NCBI GenBank assembly: GCA_037389465.1
Contig: JAZARR010000059.1
Span: 3,185,001-3,249,000 of the forward strand
Direction: 5' to 3'
Length of the DNA: 64,000 bases
DNA from: Baylisascaris procyonis
Taxonomy: Eukaryota; Nematoda; Chromadorea; Rhabditida; Ascarididae
A program made the position numbers and the translations under genes. Below, in pieces: positions 13,411 to 25,000 of this stretch. The notes under the pieces were generated by a model. It did no database searches. It worked only from the letters and a program-made list of their open reading frames with translations, and had not been told where the DNA came from. Positions within the stretch are counted from its first letter, which is position 1. Every line of letters begins with the position of its first letter.

Positions 13411-14624
13411 TAAGCAAATAGCATTTGATGCATAAGGATGAGAAAGCATGCTAGCCATCAATTATTCATCAATGTCTCTCACTGTTACAAAAAATACTGA
13501 CAACGTCGTTTTGTTAATTGCAGTGCTATTCAAATCATGCTCAACATTAGCGATTTTTACTCATTCCTCACCAACTTCGTACCGTAGGAGCAATTCAATT
13601 TTCAGCGTTATTCTATACTGCAATCGAAACTCATACGATATGATCAGACAGCTTCGCAGATTCTTCCTTTTCAGACATTTTCATTCATTTCCATAGGAGA
13701 AAGGAAAAGCATACAACATTACATTTGCACTTAAAAAAGGCAGCATTACATAGCAACCTGTAATTTAAGGGCTTTGCAAGAAAATATTGCCTCTCCTCTG
13801 CATCCATATACACTCGCACCATCTTTGCAATGCATGTTCACCTAAATATTCCATTTTTATGACGCACATCTCCCTTAATGTAGGACAACTCCACAACCGA
13901 AAGATCGTCAAAGCACTCGTTCGCATACGCGACCCATTAATAGTTACCCTATTCCAAACCAGGTAAATCACCACTGAACATCCGATACCTCTAATTTTTG
14001 CATAAACTGTGTGCCGAAAAGGCCAGCTAAATATACTCAACCTGGCGGCCGAGAAGGAAATTATAAGGCTCATAACAGTTCAAACCTACACCAATGCGTT
14101 TGGAACTGAATCAGTTTATTGCCGCGATGTTTTTCTAAAGTTTGCCATTTTCAACAGAACATAATCAACTGACATCTGCAAATACCTTCTGATATAAGAC
14201 ACTGTAAATCATCAGTTGGCACCCTAGTGAAACAGAAAATCAAATGATAATTTAGCTGCTCGGAGAATGTTGAGGGAAGATAGGACCTCCAACTCGGTTT
14301 TTTGGTTTTCTGACATTTTAAAATTCCTCGAAATTTTTTGTTCCGTGAGTTGTGCATCCGCTTTATTAGATAAGGGTAATAAGGGGCAAAATTCTTGAAA
14401 TAACACAAGCAAAGCGGCCTAAAAATTTTTCAAGCAAGCAAAAGGGGAGCGGAATTGTCGGCGTTTGCCCGCGATGTTCGTTTCTTCTCAGTACATCTTC
14501 AGCATGTAAAATGTGCTAGAGGGGTTTAAGCTTCTTCTTTTTTCTTCTATGCATTATGGGTACTTGCTATACGACGCACACTTTCCATACGCACAAGCTA
14601 ATGCTCTTAAACACGTTTTTAGAC

Positions 14625-14727
14625 TGGTGATGGGGAAAAGATCGTCGCATTGTAGAAGATACTCCTGAAAGGAGTGCGCAGTAACGTTCTTCTCATTAGT
14701 CCCGGCACCCTCCGTTCTCCCTCTCAC
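14625..14727 (-). CDS. Candidate internal exon behind a strong TTTTCAG acceptor
   Basis: A textbook acceptor (CCTCGTTTTCAG) precedes a frame reading VRGRTEGAGTNEKNVTAHSF and then QEYLLQCDDLFPIT. It stays open to a possible donor GTCTAA (phase 1). Composition looks coding, but I recognise no family. It is on the same strand as the coiled-coil exons at 8.5 and 7.2 kb and could belong to that gene. The donor is weak, so the exon end is uncertain. Confidence 0.35.
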
Positions 14728-16241
14728 CTGAAAACGAGGAAACTTTGGGACGTTCAATCGAAATTTTGCGTCTGGTAAAGCTGCTAGTTTCTTGAAGATA
14801 AATTTTGAAGGTGAACCACTATGGTTTCAGATTCTAAGACGTGACGTCAGTTCAGTCATTTCTCCTTCTGGCGACTTTTGTTTAGATGTAGAATTGTGAA
14901 GAGCTCGCTGCACTTCAGCAAGCATGTATACGGATTACGAAACGAAAATCGGGAGTTTGCAAATAAACAAACAAAAGCTCATGAATGTGTACATCCTCCA
15001 TCAATTTTCTATGAACTATGGTAACCATATCCCATATAACGCTTTAAAGCGTGCAAAGTTAGCTGCAAGATCAAAAAACTAAAGAACGAAAATGAAGTGT
15101 TGCGGCGAATAATGATGCCTTCTGAATTGCTTCCGAGAATGTTTGTTTGTCTCGTTTCATTACTCAAATCGATACGAGTCTAAATGTCCTATTTTGTTGA
15201 ACGAGGAACTCCCATAGAGTTGTCGAATTATAAATGTTGAGTGCAACTTTGAAAATTGGAAAAAACATTTACAGCCACGATAAATAAAACGAACGAAGTG
15301 GTCTGCAAAATTTAGTTATTATTTTCTTCGAACTAATCATCAACAATGCTTTTATTTCTGACCGTTTCAACGTGCCTCATATAAAGGTTGTTCTGCACCT
15401 AATTGCTCATCCTCGTTTAGGGAGTTCCACAGTTTTTGCTTGTTTATTTGTGATTCACACATACCATACACGGTTCTAATGAACCGTCCTTCATCGATCT
15501 GTCATGTGAATATTTCTTCACTCCTATGCTGCACTCAGCATTCTATGCTTATAGCAGGCTTTTAAATAAATAATAAATATTTCAGCTATTAGGCCTACTA
15601 ACGGCTCCATTTAATCTCTACTGCAGCAACTTCGGTGCTATTGAGCTGACCCCTATTGAGTTACCTATGCATAGTTCTGACCATAGAAGTCGAAAGCATA
15701 AATATCACCCACTTTGAAAATGTTGCACCGTCAACAATCTGCTGTATAATTTTCACTTGCGTATCGTGGATACGTGGAATGTGCTTTCTCTTATTGTTAT
15801 TGATGCATCAACGCTTTCAACTTTCATATATTTACAAAGCTGTCCCGACCTCTATGCTGTTACCGACCTCGTGGACCGATTTTTGCGGTCTGAGCGGTAT
15901 TTTGGTTATTTCTACGTTGACGACCCCTTGATTGATCTTTTCGGTTTCATCTTTTTCTTTATTCTGTGAATAAGTTTGATTACTACTTATCAACTCAACA
16001 ACGTTACAACAAGTAAAAACACGAACTTACAACTCGTGTTTTACTTGTTTGGATAATGATAAAAAATTTAAATATCCATGAGGAAACATACTTCCGCCGG
16101 CTGTACAAAGTAGATGGCCAGACCACTGACTTAATTGTATCTTATTCAGATTATTCGACACTTTTTTCCTCGTCTTAACGCAAAAACAAACAAGAAACCT
16201 GTCACTTTTCTCAGAAGAGGGAAGGACCTCCGTCAGGTTCA

Positions 16242-17300
16242 TTGAAGACAAGAGAAGTCAGAAGTCACGTCCTCACTATGTATACGGTATCTTTTCAAAG
16301 GTATGAGCTCGAAAGAACCCAGAGCACAAACGAAAGGCCCCACTTTTCAGACCGCGAAAATAAATCGCTTCAGGACCGTTCCGACATAAGGTACCGGAAT
16401 TTCGTTCGTATCAGAACTAAGCGGAAGCCATCCATCCCTATTATCTATGCTGGCAGCGCGACCCTTAAGGATAGTCGGTGCAAAGTAAATCTGTTCGATC
16501 AGTACTTCTGTTCCGTATTCTGAGAGCATAGTGATGAGAAAAACCTCAAAAGGAGAGTGTAAAAATTCATACGCCATTCACGTTTACCGATACGGGATGT
16601 GAAATTTTAGGGCTGCGATTTCACAAATCGGTGTCATATTACTGTTCATATGATGGCATTTTCAATAGTACCCAACAGGGCGCTCAACAAAAAACTTCGA
16701 CAAACATCCAACTATTAGAGTGCTGAATTCGAACAGTCAATTTATAGAAATAAGGTGGTCACCAAGGTGGTTCCCCTTTACTTCTAAAAAGAGCTTGACA
16801 GAGTATCTCTCTCAAAACTCTCATCACTGCTAGATAACAAGGATATTACTGTTGACTTGCTTGGCTGCATCGAGGGCCACCTATCCAACAGATTGCAGAA
16901 TATTTTTAATACGAGACATTCATCACCAGAATCCCTCAAAATCTGCTCGTAGCATTGCCACTTTTTAGCTTGTTTGATATTGCAATAAGCATATAGAGCC
17001 TTTAAGGACAATCCTGTCGATGAGGAATTACAGGCCGATCTCGATATCTTTTCAGCGAAGCGTGAGGAAATGCTTCCGTCCTTTCTTAACTGAAATGCTC
17101 TCTGCTAACTATAAACGGCGATAGCCCAACAACTTCCTTTATTCGAAACAAAATGCTCGGTGACGTCAATGAAACGAAACAGCGAGTAATCATCATTGGA
17201 TCTGCAATATATATACAATCACGCACGCGTTTCCCAATGCTCATTTCCACGATTGCTTTAAACATTTTCTTGGAATCTAGGACTAGATTAGACGGCTCGA
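16242..17300 (+). mobile_element. Decayed non-LTR retrotransposon (CR1/Jockey-like LINE), reverse-transcriptase part
   Basis: Several ordered motifs of a LINE ORF2 are legible, but in shifting frames. The endonuclease-RT linker ends VNLFDQYFCSVF (to 16520, then a stop). LVALPLFSLFDIAIS near 16945-16990 matches the 'LapPLxxLFNxSls' region. MRNYRPISIS at 17020-17049 is the hallmark NYRPISLL motif, followed by FLTEMLSANYK where these enzymes have LLSxNQHGF. SPTTSFIRNKML near 17125-17160 matches the next block. The order and spacing fit one RT domain. At least three frameshifts or stops make it a dead copy. The catalytic YADD part is not visible. Ends of the element and any target-site duplication were not found. 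Confidence 0.75.
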
Positions 17301-20098
17301 TAATCAATCCGCATTACCTACAGATCAACAAAAGGAGTTTTTTTTTTTGTTAACATTAAATCAATTTCAAAACAGCATCCATCTCAAATAGTTACCGTTT
17401 GTATTATTAACCAGTTTAAAATGTTTCTTCAACATATTCCTATTATAAGCAATTGAAATAAAGTTGACAAACTATGGCTATCTACGCTACAGTTAAACAT
17501 TAGCCATTAGTGTTGATTTCGACAACTACTGTCATTATTATCCCACATCTGTCTTCGTACATGATTGCATAACAAATGTTGTAAGCAAGCCTCTGCGTTT
17601 CTTTTACGTGTTCTGTTGGTTCATTTATTTTATAATTGCACATTATCAAATGTGTTTGTTAAATAAAACAAACAACAACATCAAAAAAGAAGTGCCACGC
17701 CTAATCTCTTGAAAATTACCCATAAGAATGTTTTATCGTCATGAAACTCGCTATCGTACGAGTAGGCACGGTTGACGAAACTTTCCACCATAAACCCAAA
17801 TGAACAGAAATTTTATTCTCATTTACTAACCCGATAATCAAAACTTCATTATGACAAGTACATGAAAAGCTTCGCGTGCAGAAAAACACAAAGACGGAAA
17901 ATGACGTTCGCGGCGAGATGATGACACAGATGTAACTCATTTCAGGGTTACCTTTCTTAATCAAGGACAGGCATTTTGTTTTGCAAATATAAACTATTCT
18001 AAAATGACATCTGCAGCCGCGGAATTAGGCTTCTACAAAAAACCATCTTCCGCTGAGATGATTTTTTCCACCATTACACATACAATTGAAAACCGTGCAG
18101 GTCTACACAGAAAAAACTGCTGAGATGCAAAAGATTTTTATTCTCGAGTGAAAAATCGTCTTAGACGTACAATGAAGAATTATCTGACACGTTTTAAATA
18201 TTAAAGAAAGTGCAAATGCATTCATGTGCAAGATAAAACGTTTCAACAGGAATGTTATGGCTGAGACTAAAATGCTCTAATGCTGCGGCGACTAATTATT
18301 AAAAGACGCACCGGTACGGGGTCGGCGACCAAATTATGTTCACGAAATTGCGGGCACACAAGAACACGCTCACACAGGTATCTGTCGAGAACTTGTTATA
18401 ATGTCTCTGATGGATGAGTGCGCATATGTTAGAGATTCGTGTGCGATGAAGTACGCTGCCGGGGGGACTCTGTGTTGGGAATACAACTTACATTCTCAAC
18501 ACCGCTCCATTATGCTGATGTCTTCGTTATTACCACACCCATGCAGTGGGGACGGAATACGTCGCGCAGCCTTGCACTTATCACCAGGTTATACGGCTAG
18601 AATATTTGTTTCAGAATGCCTGTTCCGATGAACCAACTCTGCCATAGCAGCTAAAGAAAACAGTAGTGCACCCAGGAAAGAAAATCCCTTTCCAGAGGCA
18701 GTTGCAACTTCTCTTCTTTGCATCCGCCACCCTCTCTTCCCAACTCCTTCCCTCTCAGACCTCCGTGACTTTTGCCTCAGCTAACTAACTGTTCACCCAT
18801 AAATTGTACAATGGAGAGAGCTTGAAAATCCAACTGTTGATCTTAATTGTCAATTCCACTGTTCTATTTTCACTATTGCGCATCTTGTGCACTCTGATGC
18901 ATCTTGTGCACATCCCGTTTGCAGATATAAGAACAAATTTTTGAGGGGCAGAAGGGATGGAGGGAGAGAAGACTGAGGTGCAGCTAATCAAAATAACAAT
19001 ACGGCTTGGCAAGCTGTAAGAAGTTCAATTTGCCGAAAGCTTCAACGCTGCAGATTGGCGAATTACTGGAAGAACGAAGTAAACTTCGAATCTGAAACGT
19101 ATGTCTTCCACTCTATGGGATCGAAATTGCTACTCGTCGACGGATTTCGTTCGCTATTAATGTTTGGAAGACGAAGATGGAGCAAGAAATTAAGCTTGAA
19201 AGCGCCCCTCCGTTATGCCTTTGGCAATTTCCATTGGCACCAGAGTTCAATGTTGTCGAGACCAGAGTTAACCGGTCACTAACCTCTCTCCGCCATACGC
19301 TCCAAGCCAATGAGATGGGAAGTTATCACGTTCGACGTTTGTGTTTTCAGACACAGATGGTTTTCGCAAGGTATCGTCTTATCACAAATTAGACAATTAG
19401 CGATCATCTTTTGATCAATGGCGCAAACATAAACGTCATGCACTCGTCACAGACATCGAGCACTTTATGCCCCATCCACAGATCCATGCTGCCGAACAAC
19501 TTCCTTCGGAGTCAACTCAGTAGCAATCCCTAAAACCCAAAAAAAAGCTTACCAGACCTTTCTGAATCCAACAGACTGCCCAATCATTCTTATATTCGCC
19601 TCGACGAACAGTGAAATTACACGCCATAATATAAGTGCAAAATATTCAATTGGCACTTCACAGCTCATCGAACGAAACAATAAAGGGCACAACTTCGATT
19701 CGTGGAAAAACATGACAATATAAATTTGATAACATTTAAGCTGAGACAAATGTGGGACTGTGCTGATTACTCGATAAGACGTCCAAAGCTGCCACCCACA
19801 ATTGTCTTTGTCGACCAAGACCAACGAAAAAGATCCCAAAGGCAACTCCCTAAGCAGTTCAACCCTCATGCACCTGCCCAAGCATTATGTATCGAAACGA
19901 AACAAATTGCCGTTTACGCGTTGCTTTCCTGAGACCGGTTTTTTCTTCTTTTTTTGCGTTGTTCTATTTGTGCGCATTTGTATGATATCAGATTAAAGCA
20001 TCGTGTCTCCTCTTTCGCTTATTCTTTTGATCATTCCGACTATCTGTTTGTTTTCCACGGCTGACCAAAACGCAAACAAACGCGATTTTCACGTCGCC
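17301..20098. other. No gene supported
   Basis: AT-rich sequence with scattered short frames. A plus-strand frame at 19177-19392 (MEQEIKLESAPPLCLWQFPL start) has coding-like composition but no clear acceptor or donor. The frame at 18401-18631 (+) likewise has no splice support or recognised motif. Confidence 0.4.
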
Positions 20099-20750
20099 AT
20101 GTTCCATGAGTTCAAACTTGGTGATCACGTTGTCAAAGCTATTAATGACTGGAAACAGCAGTCAGCCTGAGAGCAAACTATGCGTCGCTGGTTCTGAAAA
20201 CTCGCTTCTGGCAAATCAGATTTACAGGATGAGTCTGGACCCGGACGCATGACGTCACTCGAAAGTGAAAAATTTTTTAGATGAAGAAATTTGTCACGAA
20301 AATGCAAAAGTTTATAAAAGTGACCGATATCAGTAGCTTACATGATTCTACATTTGCTCCAGTTTGTTTGCTAATTTCAAAGATGAGTATTTTCTTCAAC
20401 GCGTGAATGCTTCTGATGAGAAGTGACCTACATAAAAACGGTAAACCTGACTTCGTTCGCATCTACAAATTGGAACCCCTCAACCTTCCCAAAACTAAAC
20501 CTTCATGCTAGAAAGGTAGTGGTGTAATGGAGCTACAACCTGGTCAAACCGTCAGAGATACTCCTACCTCGTGATCTGGAATTGAAATATCAACAACAGA
20601 AGCATCTTGGTCAGCTACGGTAAGTAGAAATGGGCCCAACCTACTCCTCACCACCACCATCCCAGTCATCAGACCTATCCAGCACCCACATCCACTTTCT
20701 GTAGAACTCTCAATGCGCATATGCCCCAGTAGCTGCACATCAATGCGAAG
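20099..20750 (+). pseudogene. Degenerate mariner-family transposase
   Basis: The N-terminus reads MFHEFKLGDHVVKAINDW, stop, EQTMRRWF, stop, KLASGKSDLQDESGPGR. That is the mariner helix-turn-helix pattern (FxxG...A...t.rRWFxkfrsGdxsLeDexrxGRP). Further on, broken by frameshifts, are SDEK (the VTGDEKW block, about 20412), LNLPKTKPS followed by KVVV-WS (the PKxxPKxKLHxKKVMxxVWW block), NLVKPSEI (the NPGETI block) and RNGPNLLL (the RxGPILLHDNARPH block, about 20628). Order and spacing match a mariner ORF of about 345 codons. Multiple stops and frameshifts make it inactive. The catalytic aspartates are mostly lost, and the terminal inverted repeats were not recognised. Confidence 0.8.
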
Positions 20751-20759
20751 CAGGTCGGA

Positions 20760-22064
20760 AAAGCTTTCCCCTAATCTACTGAAACCGACGAGCGCAGCAT
20801 GTATCGTGAGCGAATAAACTCAGTGCCGAATCATTGATAACACTGTGCTGATTCTAGTGGTGCTGATTCTGACTAAAAAATTACGTTTAAGTGGAGTTAC
20901 GACGTTTTAAGTTTGAAAGATGAAATGGGACATTTATGTTGTTTCAATCTAATATGAGCGAAATCATTCTTGAGAGCCTCATAAAAATATTCAACTCTGC
21001 GCTCCCAAAATTTTTTGTCAGAAACGTTTTCCCAACTCAAAAACCACCAGTCTAGCAACTTATCAAAAACAGTGTACAGATGTGGCCGTCTTATCGTCGA
21101 TACAAACAAAGCCATGTATAGAACAAATCTGAGAAAGACAAACAAACAATCACAAAAGCACAAGCAAAGATCGCAATGAAGCGCATAGAGAATGAACACA
21201 ATGGATGGCTTTAGTAATGAAAACCTTGAAAAACATTTGCCTGCAAAACCCCACATTCGTATTTTGTACCGGTCTAGACCATACATCGCCCCCCCCCCCC
21301 CTTCTTCCGCGCTTACTGAGCACATAAATACCGAAAGAATTTAACTTGACGCTGCAATCAGTTGCATGTGTGACTTCAACATGAAAAACGTATGACCATA
21401 TCGTATTTCGGAAACGAATATAGCATCAACTGAGTGCACAAAAACTTTCATTAGACAGCTCTATGTAGACATAAAATCTAATCGTCGTTAAAGCGCAAAA
21501 ATTGACGGTTCATGAACTCGAAGCAATAAATAATTCTCAATCTGAGGCAATCATATCTATCTGGCTCATTATGCAAGAAAGCAATAATATTTGTTATCAA
21601 AATTCGCAGTATATTTGAGCGAGATGCTATCACAGTCGACAATACTTTTCAATCACTTTATGTTTCATGCAAACTGTTATGTTGAAAAAAAAAAACCCGT
21701 AGCACGCTATCAGTAACTGTCACAAATCACCTCATGTGTCCTCTAATGTCGGCGTAACTGCAGCTGGCGTATTGTTGGCAACGTCAGAAAGGACTGTTCT
21801 CATCTTTCGCTGGATTATAGCAGCTAATCTCTAGACCTTTTCATCGATGTTACTTGAGCAGATCTGCAGAAAACGGTTCGGATGCGTATCATTTTCGAGT
21901 AATGCTGTGAACACCACAAACCAACGATACGGTTTTTCGCTCATTGCACCAGAAAACGACCACCGCGTCGTATCAGTGAGATCTGTTTATCAGCAGTGAA
22001 ATGAGTTATTCGAACCCCTTTGCAGTATCCGTTACTACTTCTCAAAGAATGAGAAGCACCAACG
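20760..22064. other. Downstream flank of the DGK gene, no gene supported
   Basis: It contains a 142-codon stop-free minus-strand frame (21325-20897) starting at a non-ATG codon and crossing a C13 run (21289-21301). It has a Cys/Phe/Leu-rich middle and no recognised motif. A GATAAA variant poly(A) signal for the minus-strand DGK lies at 21992-21987, about 70 bases past its stop. Confidence 0.4.
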
Positions 22065-25000
22065 TCATAGATAAAAAAACGAGTTACTTTTTTCTTTAGC
22101 TGTCGTGTGATCATTCCAAAGCAGACTAGCTTGGTCGAGATGCAAAATGTTTAGTGTGCCCGGATGCTGCATCCACGCCTCACCATCGCATTGCATCGGA
22201 AGAGCAGAGCCGAATATGCGTAACTTCAATGAGCGACCTTGTGCAAGCGGTATCGACTGAGAAACACCCATCTGCATCTGGGCTATATGAAACGATGATC
22301 GCACGCCGAACACTTCGAATTTCTCTGAAAAAGTTAGTGAAGCGAACTGCTGAACTTACTGCAAGTTCCAACCGGCCATTCTCACGGCGATCTTTGATTT
22401 ACTTTTTTCGACATCTAACTTTCTCGGTTTTTTTCAATTCCTCGTTCGCAGACGTACTGTAACAACAGGATCTCAACTCCCTTTAACATCGAATCCCTCT
22501 ACGTATAAACATATTTATTTTTCATCATAGAAATATTCAGATAAAACGAAATGATGCCACTATACCCTATACAGATCTCTGCCGATGTTGAACAAACAAT
22601 AATATGTGGCAGCAACGTAATAGATGCCTCATTGCTATGCTTTCATTCAGACCACGTGAACTGAATTAGTGTGCTTTGGGTTGAAATAGAAGCCTACTAT
22701 GTTAATAAAAAGGGGTGATTTCTCTTTAAATTTCCTCTAGGACACCTGAACCAGTAGTCGATTTTTTCTCGAATTTTTTTCGAGTGCATCCCATCGAAAA
22801 CGCTTCATATCGACCAATGACTGACCAATTAATCTGGTCAATAAAAACGAACACTTTAGCGAGTACCGATCCAAAGACTACAATCACAACCAATAACCAC
22901 TGTAACATAAACGTATACATTAGAGTATATTTCCTGCCAGTTTTCCCGATACAGTTCGACTACACTGTCTCAAGGGTATTCGTTATGCAATTACCTCATA
23001 ACACTGCAGCTACTTCTATAAAAAGTGCAGACGCAACCTAACACAGCAGGCACAATATGCACTTGCGCATTCCACTCATCTCATTAACAACTTTCACTTG
23101 CCAACAAACAATAAACATGCAAAACATGCCTTCGGGTTTTTCAGCGGTTGCCGCCCACTCGAGTTTGAAAATAGACGTATAGGGAAATAGACATGCTCCG
23201 GCAGCCGTTTAATTAGAAGCAACGCTCACTCATTTATCTAAGAGGTCAATCCCTGAACTAGAGTAGCCCCATCAAACTAAATCTAACTATACTTCAAGGG
23301 TAATTCGCTTTTCATGTTGCCTACGCATAGCCACTTCTGGACGTTTTTTCATGTCACTAGATGAAGCTTTTCGTCTCCAACAAATCAGCCTCCGCAGATT
23401 CGGACCTAAATTTCAAGAAAAGCCGAACAAAAAACGATAATTAGTCGTACGGCGGCTACTTTTGACAAACCAGCCGCCTTGCAATGCACTCAGGCTTTCA
23501 CGAACGATACTTTCATTTCCTTAATTTTCCCTGATATGATGGGTATCGGAGTGCATGCAAGGAGAACAAAGTCGGCTAAAGGCTGCACAGCATCCTGGAC
23601 ATTCATGACCGAATCGGAAACACACCCTTCCACCTGCTCCCTAATGTTTTTCATCGCTTTTCTATTCTCTGACTCAGAGGAATGGTTTTTTTTTCTACTC
23701 CCATGAAGTTTCCTTGATATGTTTCTACTTGTTTTATATTTTTCCAGATGTCTAGAGCTTCAGGCTACATTTCGATAAAAACAACTCTCGCAAAAGCTGT
23801 GTTCTGTTTTTTGCACCGATGATAGTTTGCGATTATACGGCTTCTCTTCACTCGATATCTGTTTTCCTTCTCTCTTGCTAAAAGCAAGCAGCGCTGAATC
23901 GAACAACCAAAGATACAGCCAACAGCATGCTGAGTAGACCTAGTATTAATAGCAACCCAACATTCCCAAATACAGATAGAAATCTAAAACAAAAGAGCCG
24001 AATGAAGAACGTTTTTAATCCAACGTCTATTCCGCATACTAGCCATTTGTAATTAAAAGCTCTAACAAGTGACCAGACTAGACATCACAAATGTTATTCA
24101 ATGGTAAATACTGTACGATGTGCACTCAAACGGAAGCAATAGCATCACAATATTCTCACGTAAATCCCAGTGACCTCATCAAGAAATCACTAACCACAAT
24201 TTCTCATTAAGCGACCTCCATTGTATATGCACAAAGGCATGGCGTAGTCAAAATGTGGTTCATAAACGTAAAGTTGTGAGGCAACATAAAAAGCGACCAC
24301 CTTTAACGAGATCCAGGTTAAAGGCATCCAATATATATGAAATGAAAACTTGCTGTCATTAGTAGACTGAGGCATATCAGGCAAATCGGGCCATGGTCGA
24401 ACTCCAGCGCCCCAACATGGGATGTTAAGTATGGTGATCCCTTCGAGTGGCGGAAGTTCAATTATTGTGCCATCGACGATCAGCTCGACCTTCTTTTCAA
24501 GATCTGCACATGCATGCTCCAAAACGTCCTTCAAAACAAATAATCTCGAATTTTGCTTTTTATTTACATGCCTTGTCAGAATGACAAGTTTTTAACACAC
24601 TCACAAAAGGCACATGTCAGTGGTTTAAAAACTGGACCAAGTGCACCTCAACGATGCACCCTGCCAATCTCTTATCCAAAATGAAATAACAAAACTTTCC
24701 TATAATAAACTAAATATGGCACTGTCCAATTATTTCATAAATTATTTGCGATTAGGAATGCTCAGACTCAATCGCTATCGATAAACTCACATTGAAAGTA
24801 GTGTCAAAAATCTTTAATGTGAATAAATTTCATTAGGCGTAATACCAAAAAGTCGACTAACATAGTTTTGAGGAGAAATCTGGTCAACAAACACTTCTTA
24901 CAGAAGTGGACGCCTCAATATTGGATTATGATATTTGCAATAAGGCCAATTTCATGTACAGGATAGATGACAGCCATATTTCATCGTTCTAATACTGCTA

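Larger units (their letters stand above)
8523..16241. other. Long stretch with only candidate exons and GC-rich repeat-like blocks
   Basis: Apart from the two candidate minus-strand exons at 11.2 and 14.7 kb, nothing is firm. Two blocks are clearly richer in GC than their surroundings: about 9670-10560 and 13021-13410. They have no intact frame and look like fragments of dispersed repeats. A minus-strand frame at 14408-14224 contains SNKADAQLTEQKISRNFKMS, but it lacks a good splice border. Confidence 0.4.
22325..24353 (-). other. DGK intron 9 (2.0 kb, proposed GC-AG)
   Basis: It ends with a strong CTAACTTTTTCAG acceptor. Frames inside, including 22920-22726 (-) with a membrane-like N-terminus, have no matching splice sites. 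Confidence 0.5.

Noticed and set aside
20897..21325. 142-codon minus-strand frame after the DGK stop
   Set aside because: No ATG at the start, crosses a C13 run, low-complexity hydrophobic middle, no motif.
22154..22462. 102-codon plus-strand frame
   Set aside because: Shadow of the DGK last exon on the other strand.
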